This document shows positions 22,156-33,479 of a DNA stretch of 64,000 nucleotides, in pieces. The stretch is from positions 1,240,001-1,304,000 of the forward strand of contig JAUDYN010000006.1 of the NCBI GenBank assembly GCA_030407005.1, written 5' to 3'. This DNA is from Desarmillaria ectypa (taxonomy: Eukaryota; Basidiomycota; Agaricomycetes; Agaricales; Physalacriaceae). The position numbers and the translations under genes were made by a program. Under the pieces are notes generated by a model. That model saw only the letters and a program-made list of their open reading frames with translations. It was not told the DNA's origin and searched no databases. Each line of letters begins with the position of its first letter. Within the stretch, counting starts at the first letter, position 1.

Positions 22156-23700
22156 ATGCATCCCACCATCCACATCATGGCACCTGTATATGTCCTCGAC
22201 CATTACTTCCTCGCAATCACCGTACTGGTCACGACCGCATACCAGCTTTCTGGCTTTGCTATAGCATGGATATTCCAGTTCGACAAGATTACGGACTTTA
22301 CTGGAGGTGTGTGTCCATGGAGAGCAACGATCCCCTGCTGACAGGCCACCTCTCTAGGCTCTAATTTCTTCCTTCTAGGTGAGGAACGACAGACTCGCTT
22401 TTGATATCTATTCAACGCCGTCACTGTACAGCCCTTCTGACTCTGCTCATGGGAAATACATACCATGTTCGTAATATCGTAGCGAGCATTTTCGTCATGA
22501 TCTGGGCTGTTCGAATCGCAGGTAGCTAGCTTCATTACGGCGTTTTATCCTATCTGACTGTATATCACAGGTTTCCTACTCTACCGCGTTCTCAAAGCGG
22601 GATCAGATACTCGCTTCGACGACATTCGATCACATTTCTTCAAATTCCTCGGTGCGCTGGCTGCTCTATAAGCGGTTCTTCTCATATTCATATTTTCGTT
22701 TAGGATTCTGGATAGGTCTGTGATTGTCAAGTTTTTCTAGTATGCAATGAAGATGAACGATGTTTTTTTTTAGGTCAGATAGTTTGGGTAAGCTCCAGTT
22801 GTTCGCGCACTCCCGCGTGTTCGGCTTACCATCGAGTTCAAGGTGTGGACTGTATCTCTTCCCCTTACGGTCCTTAATTCCCCCGCAATATCGGATACAA
22901 GGCGGTCTGGTTCAAACCCAGCTTTTGGCACTGCTTACGATATCGTTGGTACCATCCTTTGGGTCATCGGTTGGGTCATCGAGACTACTGCCGACATTCA
23001 GAAGGTATGTTATCGTATGTGCCGCTTGACTCCTCTGACACCCGTTCTTAGTTCCGATATAAGAACAACAAGTCAAATCCTAAGGATAAACCGGTGATGG
23101 TAAGCATTGGTTTAGCACAGGAAGGGTCCGTCTAACATGTCGTACAAGATTGGTTTATGGAAGTGGTCTCGACACCCGCCGTATTTTGGAGAGTGAGTCC
23201 CGATGTCCTGGCGCATCTTGTACCTCACTTATGACCCTTAAGAATACTCTGTTGGTGGGGCATCTTTATCCTCTGTCTGTCTCCAACGGCTTCGGGGACC
23301 CTTCCATCTTATGCTAAATCTGTACAGTACGCCGCTATCGTGTCGCCCCTGTTCACCATGCTGTGAGTTGGCCAATAAGCAACTGCTTGACATGCTCTCA
23401 CATTTGAATTCCAGTTTACTTCTGTTCGCTTCTGGGATCCCGACTGCTGAGAAACCCCAGGCAAAGAGGTTTTTCCTCATGAGCCATGGACCCGAAGTAG
23501 AGTCTCCCAATCAAGCGTGGAATAATTACAAGGCGTACTTGAACGAGACCTCAATTTTGATTCCGATACCTCCTGCGGTGTACAAACCGCTTCCTGGATG
23601 GTTAAAATCGTCTGTCTTGTTGGACTTTCCGTTCTATCGGTTCGATGAGGGAAAGGATAGCGCAGATGTCATCGATAACGCGGGAACCAGCAATGATTAA
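22156..23700 (+). CDS. DUF1295 (steroid 5-alpha-reductase-like) membrane protein
   Basis: A multi-pass membrane protein of the DUF1295 family, related to the C-terminal domain of 3-oxo-5-alpha-steroid 4-dehydrogenases; activity in fungi is not settled. The first helix is YVLDHYFLAITVLVTTAYQL; later segments include NIVASIFVMIWAVRIAGFLL, FWIGQIVWVWTVSLPL, and VGTILWVIGWVIETTADIQK. The family signature is WSRHPPYFGE, read across an intron, followed by CWWGIFILCLSPT. Seven or so short introns lie within 22305-23420. The C-terminal exon carries AEKPQAKRFFLMSHG and runs to a TAA at 23698. An alternative start is the Met at 22177 (MAPVYVLDHY). No broken exon seen. Confidence 0.82.
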
Positions 23701-23858
23701 AAGTCAACTGTGTAATGTTGTACAATAGGAATGTCTCATGCGTCTAGCTTAGAATATTTAGAGGATTCTCTAAGAGAAACGCGCTGTTTAAACAGGCTGC
23801 CTCAGGAGACAGAATAGCTTCTAATTTCTAGTGGCGATCAATGTATATATTAGTTGGA

Positions 23859-25303
23859 TTAAGTATCATTAACACTAGGTTCCTCTTTATTTTCTGACTC
23901 TTTTGAAGGGTCAACAAAAATAGTGAGTGCGCTCTCGAACCTTGGATCCCAGGGAACTTCTTGCGAGGGTTTGACAATCTCCCATCCTCTAAGGTCCCTC
24001 CGCCATCGTTTCTCTTTCGTCATCAGCTCTGCCCTCAGCTCGACCTCTGTCGGCGGCGGGTACTTGACTTCATCTGACGTAGGCTCCCTGACATTCCTCG
24101 CTAGTTCACGGGCAATAATCAACTTGGCCGGGAGCTGCTCGTAATACCTTTTCCGGCTCCGCTCGATGTCTGAAGGAATAGATTGTAGAGAGCTCTTGAA
24201 GTAGCCCTCCATGGGCTTATCGAAATCAACATCCGTGTCTGGCGTGGGGGCGTTGGTGATGTCGGAGAAGAGAGGTTTGGTTGCCGGGGGGTTGAAAGGA
24301 CGTGTGCTGGCCATGACTAGTCGGTATCCGGCCTCAGCACCTGCGCGAACGTGGTGTCGGCGGTTCATCCAGTCCCAGATCATGTTGGGCACAAGTTTGA
24401 TGCCGACGTAGTCGACGAATGAGACGAGAAGGATTGGCGGTAGGGTGGGAATAGTGGCGGGGACATCCACGGTGGGGGCGGGTGATGGCGGTGGTAATGA
24501 CGGCTTTGCTTGCAAGGAAGCGTAGAACTGGGAATTATGCATTTGCGCCGGGGAAGCCGACGCGCCTTCCATCGGCTCGTCGGGCTCGTCGAACCGACCG
24601 TCAGCTTCCAGCTCCTTCGACAGCTCCTCATCGTGGTCAACGATGTCGAGCGGTTCCGTCCAGCCGTTCTTCAGGCCCGTCATGAACTCTTTCCACGTCG
24701 GGCGCCCAACGATGACAATACCCCCGTTCAGCTCCTGCTGCCTCAGCTGCTCCTTCGTGCGCCACGTATACTGTGGCGGCATCCCACTACCCTCTGAAGG
24801 ACTATCCAAACCTAGGTCTAACCGTCGTTGCTTTTTTATCGAGTCGGCGATACGGGTCGCGAGGTCCCCATGTCGTTTGCCGTTCACCATTTCATAGTCC
24901 ACGGCAGCGGCGACCAAGATAGGCTATGTTGGTTGAACGTGAGCATAAGCGCGAAGCCGGGCAGGATACGACGGACCTTGACGTACTTCCGAAAGTATCT
25001 CATGCTCTGGTCATGATCCTCGTCTCCAGGCCATTTACTTCCGTATACTGTAACCTTCCTAGGGTACGAAAGATGGTCTGAAGTCTCTTCCGAAAAGTGC
25101 TTGACCTTGTCTATGTACTCTTGTCGAATTTGCTTGCATTGTCGGCGGTCGTAGATGAAGAGGCCAGTAAGGGAGGACGTGACGGTGAGGAAAATGAGCC
25201 AGTTCCGCGAAGGTAGCTTGGGTCGTTTAGAGAGCCATGACTTGGGAATACCGGTATACTCAAGGGCGGCGCGAATACCGGATTTTGGAGGCTCCATGCT
25301 CAT
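23859..25303 (-). CDS. TIM54: TIM54, inner-membrane translocase subunit
   Basis: Subunit of the mitochondrial TIM22 carrier-import complex. The first exon starts MSMEPPKSGIRAALEYTGIP and has SWLSKRPKLPSRNWLIF, a transmembrane segment (WLIFLTVTSSLTGLFIYDRR) and PRKVTVYGSKWPGDEDHDQ, all typical. An intron near 24917-24985 joins YFRKYVK to PILVAAAVDYEMVNGKRHGD. The remainder includes TWKEFMTGLKNGW, a Pro-rich loop (PSLPPPSPAPTVDVP) and a conserved end (WRRDLRGWEIVKPSQEVPWD, DPRFESALTIFVDP). Stop near 23860. Convergent with the DUF1295 gene, only about 160 bp apart. Confidence 0.9.
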
Positions 25304-25954
25304 CCCAGCATCCAGAGCGATTCGGTTCGCGTTGAACTTGCCTCAAAAAGAAAATTTTACAAGTGGCAGTCCGGTCCGATATCTGAACGTACAGGGTGCT
25401 GACAAAGCTCAGAGCTAATCGTTTCTTGGACCTGTACCATCAACGTCAACACCTTGCCAGGACTCACCTATCCCTGACCTGGGTTTGCAGACCCCGGGAT
25501 AGCCGACATCATCAGCCCATATTCCCTGTCAACAAACACAGGTACAGTAGGAAATGCGCGTCGTCCGTCTCGAGTCTAACGGGTTATTAGAAGCTTGCTA
25601 TCACATTATAAGCGCAATGTTTCTGCCCGAATATCATAACAGTAATTTTGGTCCGTGTAGACCGTTATCTCTGGTGGCATTCCTGCCGCAAACGTTGAAG
25701 AATCGGGTAAAACATCTGTCCTCTCTGAGAGCGATAGAACGACCAAACCTTGAGCACCTCGTTACCGGCATGAGAAATGCAAAACAGGGTGTCCACTATC
25801 TTCCAACAATGGGAAGAGGCACTGCGATGGAATGTCCGTCTGACATGTGTAATGCGACCCCGTGAGATTCTGCCCTGACGTGGGCTTCTCAAAAAGAACT
25901 TGACCGAATATATATAATGGTGGTGATTTTCGGAAAGGTACCCTCCAAACCATT
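25304..25954. promoter_or_regulatory. divergent promoter region, TIM54 / MFS-1
   Basis: No gene recognised. Roughly the last 130 bp (from about 25830) resemble the sequence before the second MFS gene (from about 29260), so this block was part of the duplicated unit. Confidence 0.5.
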
Positions 25955-28474
25955 ATGTCCGTCCACAATAAGCACGACATCGACTCTGAGAAACATGGAG
26001 GCGATGCACCCAGTGTCGTCCTTCAGGAAGACACAGATGTCGACCTCGCGACGTTCCACGAACTACACGCAGGTAGATTGGTCATTGATCCAGCGTACGA
26101 GACTTCTACAACCATTCTCCCCATATCCAACCATCTGATACGTTCACAGAGAGGCCAAAATCGAGTTCGGCGAGGCCTTCGCCTCCAAGCTCAAACTCTC
26201 TCGGGATGGGACCAAAGTCTTATGGCCCCAACCAACTGGTTCAACACGCGATCCCCAGAACTGGAGTAACACCCGCAAATGCATCCACCTCTTCATCGTC
26301 ACGCTGGCCTCTATTGTTCCTGACTTTGACAGTGGCATAGGTGAGAGTTCTGCTTAGCACTCTGGGAATTCGTTGCCTCATGTTTGTCCCTTCGCACAGG
26401 AATTGCGTCCCTCTTTCCGCTTGCTGAGCAATACGGTACTACCACCGGCGTGATCAATAATTTAACATCGAAGTAGATCTCTTCCGTTTGATACATCATC
26501 CCGGGTTGTGCTAAAATAGTAACATTTTCAGTTGGAGTATCTTTCTCTTGGGTCAGTCTACACTGTGCACTTGCATAACCTAGCTAATTCTCCTCACTCA
26601 AAGGATGGGGAGGCATCTTCGCGGTGATGCTCATTCGTCGGTACGGTCGTCTTCCAATTTTATTCTGGTCGCAAGTGAGTACACGGTCTAAAAATTGGCG
26701 TCTCTATTGATGTTGTCTACCACCGAACAGGTTCTTGCCCTTGGCTTCCTTGTCGGATGTACCTTTGCGCCGAATCTGGCAACTTTTGCTGGTGGGAACT
26801 TTCATCTCGTTAAGCTTCAGAATTAAGGATAGCATTTCAGGCATGAGATGTTTGACGGCTTTCTTTGCGTTAGTCCAATGCTGGTATTTTTTTCCCGTGC
26901 TGATAGCATTGTGTCGGCAGGACTGCGCCCCAGGTTGCGGTATGAAAGATTTCTTGATTCGTATTCTATGGTGTCTTCTCTGAGACATTCTCACAGGGAT
27001 TGTATATCGTTACGGATCTATACCCTTTCCATCTTCAAGCGCGAAAGGTAGAGGCACAGAATACACTAGTTCTCAGGTTTAATGCGTCGTCTAGCTCAAC
27101 ATCTGGACAATGGGATTCATTGTCTCCCCATTCCTCTCTCCATTCGCCTTCGGCTTCCTTGTTGCCCGACAAAGCTGGAGGTGGGCGTATGGAATTGGCT
27201 GCATCTACAGCGCTGTCGTTTGCGTTCTAATTGCCCTTTTCATGAGTGAAACGTAGGCAATATAACAAAAATTCGTCGTCGGCTTTCACTGACGCATCCT
27301 AGAATGTATGATCGAACCGTGAAACCTGTCCCAGAACCGCCCACCACAGGCCTCCGCTACAGGATCGAGACCCTCATCGGCATTACAGGAATTAAAATGG
27401 CGACGTACCGTGTATCTTGGGCGGAATCAATTCTCTCACCAATCAACGTAGTTTGGCGTCCTCATCTCCTCGGCGCTCTTTTATTCGAGGGTGTACTGTT
27501 TGGTTTTAGCATTGGTCTCAATGTACGGCGCCTTCAAAGCAGCCTGGATATCTTCGTCTGACTACTTCGGCATAGGTTACTAATATCGTGTTCTTGGGAA
27601 CTCCACTGCCCGTTGGGTTTGGGTGGAACCAGGATGCTATCGCAGGAGCATATGGTACCCCCATCGTGAGTGTTCCCCTCCTTCCCTAAATATTTGCATC
27701 ATTCGCACGCTTTATTTTTAGGTAGCCGTACTTCTGGGTGAACTAGTTGGTCGCTATACCAATGATTGGATCATGAACCTGAGTATCAGACGCAACCATG
27801 GCGTTTTCGAAGCTGAGAGTCGACTTTGGTGAGCCTGTTTTCTCGGATATCGCTTTTTCGTGCTGAATAAAGTGATAGGGCTTGTTATATCGCTCTGCCC
27901 CTGTACATTTGCGGTTTCGTCACATTTGGTGCATCGATCGAGAAGCATCTGAATACTGGTGGTATTGTCATGGGCTGGGGTATTGCAGAACTGGCTACCA
28001 TGATCAACACCGTGGCTATATGTGTGTACTTACTCAGATTTCGCTGCTTTCCTCGGACTGACATGTTGTCAGATGCGTACTGCAATGATTGCTTCCCAAA
28101 ACACCAAGGCGAAATTAGTGCTTTGATTAACCTGGCACGAACTCTCGGAGGTATGTCGATACCTTTCATGCAGCTAGCCATGTGAGTTTCAACACACTCT
28201 GATAAAGGGTTTGCGGTCGCCTACTTCCAAGTGCCGTGGGCAGAAGGGCATGGTGCAATCCAAACGTTCGGTTGCGAAGCTGCGTATGTACATCGGATGC
28301 ATGAGAACGAGAATCTTCCTCTGATGTTCTTGATCAGAATCGTGGCGGGGATTTTCCTCCTGATTGTGCCAGCCCTGCAGATACACGGACGGAGTTTACG
28401 AGTATGTCCGTTTTATCTGTGGAATGACCTGCCTCATGACTGCGTCTTTACAGGAACGCTTCTCTGCGGTGTAA
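25955..28474 (+). CDS. MFS transporter 1 (DHA1-like), multi-exon
   Basis: A major facilitator with the expected helices in order. N-terminus MSVHNKHDIDSEKHGGD; cytoplasmic LWPQPTGSTRDPQNWSNTRK; first helices HLFIVTLASIVPDFDSGIG, WSIFLLGWGGIFAVMLIRRY (motif A region, here RRYGRLP); TAPQVTGLYIVTDLYPFH; FIVSPFLSPFAFGFLVARQ; later VTNIVFLGTPLPVGFGWN, AVLLGELVGRYTNDW, and EISALINLARTLGG followed by FAVAYFQVPWAEGHG. The last exon is ERFSAV and a stop, after an intron ending at 28453. Arrangement resembles fungal DHA1 exporters; substrate unknown. It has a tandem partner at 29390-31903 with matching intron positions. A dozen or so introns were placed by eye. Confidence 0.83.
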
Positions 28475-29389
28475 TTAATGTGCCCTTTCGACGTCTCTTC
28501 ATGCTTACTAGTTACAAAAGTATACACTACTTTGTCTCTCGAATGAATGTAAGTTTTTAACGTTCAACAGTTGTAAGCACGGCGAAGCCTTGATTTAGAC
28601 TCAAGCCAGTCCCTTACATCTGATTCCCTCTTAGCTCGATGACAGTCGATTGGCGAGGTCTTCCCCCTTGTGGACTTGGTTAATTACACTGAACAAGTTT
28701 AAGTGGCAGGGTTCATGGCTCCGATATCGACTCTAAGGCTGGCCGGCTTGATCAGGTTGTTCTCGCAAGCTCATCACCCATGACCGACCAAGGACGGCAG
28801 TCTTTGAAATTCACACTCAGAACCGTAGAACATTCAAAGCTTGTGAAAAATCATGAAAGAGAAAATTTCGCTTCAACGAACAAATGCCGTCCGTTTCCAG
28901 CTTGGCAAAGCAGTCATTGATGCATTCCATGATGTACTAGACTGCCCTTGTCATGTAGTCTACAATTAAGGATAAGTCCATATTTCACATTCTGTGAATC
29001 CCACATTCAAGGGTCTTTCCCCGCATTCGTACTAGACAAGTGTGCGTGAAAGTTCCCCTCATCTATCTCCTATCTGTCGGACTTCAACGATATCTTGCAG
29101 TCCTACAGGATTCTTATAACCCCCGAAGTCTCGCTGAGCGTTGGCTTTCTCGTTGCCAAGGATGATATAACGACTTCTCTTACACGCCAACCTGGCTTGC
29201 TTTACAAAGACGCATTAACGACGGGAACTTTCTCCCATTCTAGGGAGAGGAATGCGACGGACCGCCCCATCTGACCTACGTAACGCAACCCCATGAGATT
29301 CTCCCCTGGCGCGTGCTTCTCATAGCATCTTTGAACCGGGTATATGATGGCGAATTTCGGAAATATATCCTCACACCACCATCAATATC
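28475..29389. other. spacer between tandem MFS genes
   Basis: About 915 bp. The right-hand 130 bp or so (from about 29260) parallel the upstream region of MFS-1; the rest holds no recognised feature. Confidence 0.5.
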
Positions 29390-31903
29390 ATGTCTGTCCG
29401 CGATAAGCACGACGTCGACTCTGAGAAGCACGGAGGCGACTCTGCGCCTAGTGTCGTCCTTCAAGTTCAAGAAGACGCAACAGAGATTGACCTCGCTACG
29501 TTTCACGAACTACATGCAGGTAGACTGGTCATTGATCCAGCGTAACGAATCCTTTTCCCCATCATGATTATTCATTGGCTGACACTTTCGCAGAGAGGCG
29601 AAAATCGAGTTTGGCGAGGTTTTCGCCTCCAAGCTCAAGCTCTCTCGGGACGGGACCAAAGTCTTATGGCCCCAACCGACCGATTCACCGCGCGACCCCC
29701 AGAACTGGACTGATGCACGCAAAAGCATCCATCTCTTCATCATCACACTAGCTGCTATCGTTCCAGACTTTGACAGTGGCATAGGTGATAGCTTCTCAGT
29801 GTTCTGTGGTTTCGTTGCCCTTACGGTCTGCCTCTTCCCGCAGGAATTGCGTCCATCTTTCGACTTGCTGAGCAATATGATACTACTACAGGAGTGATCA
29901 ACAATTTAACATCAAAGTGGGTTTGTTATGTTTGAATTGTTGCTAAGCTGAAGTAGCAACGCATTTAGTTGGAGCATCTTTCTCTTGGGTCCGTCCAATA
30001 ATGCATGTCCCCGTGATCAATATGCACTTATACCCGGTTCAAAGGATGGGGGGGAATATTCGCCGTCATGCTCATTCGCCGCTACGGGCGTCTTCCAGTT
30101 CTATTTTGGTCGCAGGTGAGGACAAAGTTTATTTATGGGCGAGGCTCCGCGGTTGATGGTCTATTAAATAGGTCTTCGCGCTTGGCTTCCTCGTGGGGTG
30201 TACATTCGCGCCAAATCTGGCAACTTTTGCTGGTGAGAAATTCAGCCTTGTTGTTAATCTTCTGAATTAAAGATAACCTCTCAGGAATGAGATGTTTGGC
30301 GGCTTTCGTTGGGTTAGTATGTTGTTGGCCATTCTTCCTGTACTGAACGCATTCTGTAGAACTGCACCTCAAGTTACGGTATGGAAAATTACTTGATTCT
30401 TGTGCTGAATTCTCTGAGATGTTCTAACAGGGATTGTATATCGTCACGGATCTATATCCTTTTCACCTGCAAGCGCGGAAGGTAGAGATACAGAATGTAA
30501 TGTTTTTCGTTTCTCACCGTCGAGTCTCGACCTAGCTCAACTTCTGGACAATGGGATTCATTGTCTCTCCGTTCCTCTCTCCGTTTGCCTTTGGATTCCT
30601 TGTCGCCCGACAAAACTGGAGGTGGGCCTACGGAATCGGTTGTATCTACAGTGCCGTCGTATGCGTCCTAATCGCGCTTTTCATGGACGAAACGTATGCA
30701 ATGTTTCTATTCTTTCACCGTCCCGACTAAACGACTTCTAGAATGTACGACCGAACTGTGAAACCCATCCCAGAACTGCTCACTACAGGCCTTCGCTATA
30801 AGATCGAAACACTCATCGGTATCACCGGAGTAAAAATGGCCAGGTACCGAGTATCTTGGACGGAATCGATTCTCTCACCTATTAATGTCGTATGGCGGCC
30901 TCACCTCCTCGGGATCCTGATCTTCGAGGGTATCCTATTTGGGTTTGGTATTGGTATCAATGTACGGCGCTGGCCTCAGTCTTTCAATTTGTTTTGACTA
31001 TTTTTCATGTAGGTCACGAATGCCGTATTCTTAGGAAGTCCTCCTCCAGTCGGGTTTGGATGGAGCCAAGACGCTATCGCTGGAGCATATGGTACACCGA
31101 TCGTAGGTTCCTGTCCTATTCGCTTCGTCCCCGTGACCGAGTTCGTAGGTATCTGTACTTTTGGGTGAACTGGCCGGTCGGTATACGAATGATTGGATCA
31201 TGAACCTGAGTATCAGACGCAATCATGGTGTTTTCGAAGCTGAGAGTCGACTTTGGTAAGTTTGTATTCTCAGATGTTATCCTGTTATGTTGAGCAGATG
31301 AAAGGGCTTGCTATATGGCTCTGCCTTTGTACATATGTGGTTTTGTCACCCTGGGCGCATCGATTCAGGATCATCTTAACACTGCTGGTATCGTCATCGG
31401 CTGGGGCATTGCAGAGCTGGCTATCATGATCAACACCGTGGCTATATGTATGTAATTCGACTTTCCATCGCTTTCCTCGGGCCGACATTCAACCAGACGC
31501 GTACTGCAATGATTGCTTCCCGAAACACCAAGGTGAAATCAGCGCTCTGATAAATCTAGTGCGCGTCCTCGGAGGTATGTAATATCAACTATTCGGCTAG
31601 GTGTCTGGCTTCCTAAGCTTCTCTGATAAAGGCTTTGCGGTCGCCTATTTCCAAGTTCCTTGGGCAGAAAAACATGGTGCCCTTCAAACATTTGGTTGTG
31701 AAGCCGCGTATGTCCTGTGGAACCAATGAAAATGAATTTTTTTGTCTAACTTTTTTTTTCTTTCTTTACCAGAATCGTAGCGGGCCTTTTCGTTCTCATC
31801 ATCCCTACCATGCAGATATATGGACGGCGTTTACGAGTACGTCGGCATTATCTGTGGGTATTCTCGGCCTCATCCTCTACAGGAACGGTTTTCAGCGGCT
31901 TGA
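29390..31903 (+). CDS. MFS transporter 2, tandem paralogue of MFS-1
   Basis: Same exon order and motifs as MFS-1: MSVRDKHDVDSEKHGGDSA, LWPQPTDSPRDPQNWTDARK, RRYGRLPVLFWSQV, TAPQVTGLYIVTDLYPFH, FIVSPFLSPFAFGFLVARQ, LLGELAGRYTNDW, ISALINLVRVLGG, and a last exon ERFSAA with TGA at 31901-31903. All major helices are present and no in-frame stop is evident once introns are removed, so both copies look functional. Differences concentrate in the N-terminal tail and in helices (for example MDETMYDRTVKPIPELLT against MSETMYDRTVKPVPEPPT), compatible with diverging substrate range. Family as for MFS-1. Confidence 0.83.
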
Positions 31904-33479
31904 TTTTATTAAGGTATATACATGTCGATGATGCTTACCATTGTGGTTATTGTGTACATACTAGTCTCGGAAGATCTGTGCTGCTACTTCAGGAATCAAA
32001 AAGAACTCAGGACGTTTTTCTTGGATGACCGACACCGATATTCACGAAGTAACAGTTATCCAATCGAAGGAATCCTTCCTGGTATTGTGGCTGTCGTTGT
32101 AAGGGGCTCCTGGGGATAGACCTGCCAGTTAAACTTATTGTTATTCCGAAGTTACGTGTACTCAGCTCTGAGCTCTTTAATATGGCATCGTCGATACTAC
32201 TTGTAAATCGTTTTTCTTGCAATAGAACGGATTCGTGTGTACTTCCCCGGAGGTGTTGTCAGAGATTCTGCATTTCTCTTTTAAGGCAATATATGGCTCC
32301 AAAAGGTAATTTAAGGCCAAAAGGTAACGGGGCCGATAATTAGCCCTTACTACCCGAAAGTCAGATCTGGTAAGGCCGCTCAATAGATGCCTAATAAAGA
32401 TATCTGTTTTATCATATAAGGTCCCTTATAAGGAATATTGAAAGAAACAGCGCTATCTTATTAGACCCTAAAAAGGTTTGCTCCCTCCTTTCAATTGACT
32501 TAATAATGGAGCTTAAATTCAGCTGATATCCATTATAATGGTTCTTATCAGTTAGCTTATTTGACAGATTGAAAGAGTTTAGGAAGATGCAGGCTAATGA
32601 AGGGGAAATTTTTTCTTTTTTTTTAACTTGAAATATTTGCTCTCTCCCTCTTATTTATAATCTTTTCCCCCTTATTTGCTCAATGCTGTAACTTGAATTG
32701 TACTACATTCTTAAGTTTGAATTGATTAATATTAGTTGCATCCACCAGGGATCAAACAGATGACAAAACAGTAAAGATTATATTATATTACATAACAGAA
32801 ATGAAACAGGCTTTATACAAAATTTCCACTACACTAAAAGATCATATTTATATAGGCATCTTATGGTTATAGATGGAGGCAGCAGAATTATTACACAAGT
32901 TATAGAGAAACAAACATTGTTGCAGTATATATTAATATAGATATAAACAGTTGTGCAAGATTATAAGTCACTTGTGAATCAGCTGGGTGTGAGTAAGGAT
33001 CAAAGTAATATAGGAAACAGAAGATACCTAGATATAGAATCAGTATAGACAATGAACAGACCATTTATGAGGCTCAAAGAATGCTGTAAAATAGCATGTA
33101 ATAGAGGTGATGAGTATAAGTAATAATGTTAGACCCAAACTCCACCAAGGTAAACAAAGGGCTGTATCACATTTGTACAGTCACCCAATGAGTCCTAGAG
33201 CATTGTTGATGAAGAGATGAGACTAAGGGCTAGCCTTAGGCAAGAGGATGAGTTGACAAGTAAGTTTGGTATAGATTAAACTTAGCTTGAAGCTGGAGAA
33301 TATACAGCAAGAGCTATACTACTTATATACTAAAATACAGGTTCTAATAATAGAGATATAAGATAAGTATTCATGTGTAAACAAGAGAAACAATGGTATA
33401 GCAGGATGACTATCATGAGCTGTAGTACAATGGCTTGTTGTTGATTGCTAACAATGAGGTGGTCAGTCTGTGATCTGTG
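31904..33479. other. AT-rich intergenic / repeat debris
   Basis: A sharp drop in GC after MFS-2 marks the edge of the retroelement block. There is no convincing coding sequence. A possible decayed LTR lies at 33115-33453; the rest is unassigned AT-rich sequence with almost no CpG. Confidence 0.45.
33115..33453. mobile_element. possible decayed LTR, flanked by ATGAG
   Basis: The segment begins TATAAGTAAT and ends GATTGCTAACA, and ATGAG stands at 33110-33114 and 33454-33458. The left end would need a TG to TA change. The flank match was found by searching and could be chance. It sits at the point where the element-A gag loses similarity to its relatives. Confidence 0.3.

Noticed and set aside
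22203..22535. Minus-strand 110-codon frame over DUF1295 exons
   Set aside because: Antisense of exons that carry family motifs on the plus strand.
24380..24897. Frames on both strands overlapping TIM54
   Set aside because: Shadows of the long Pro-rich TIM54 exon.
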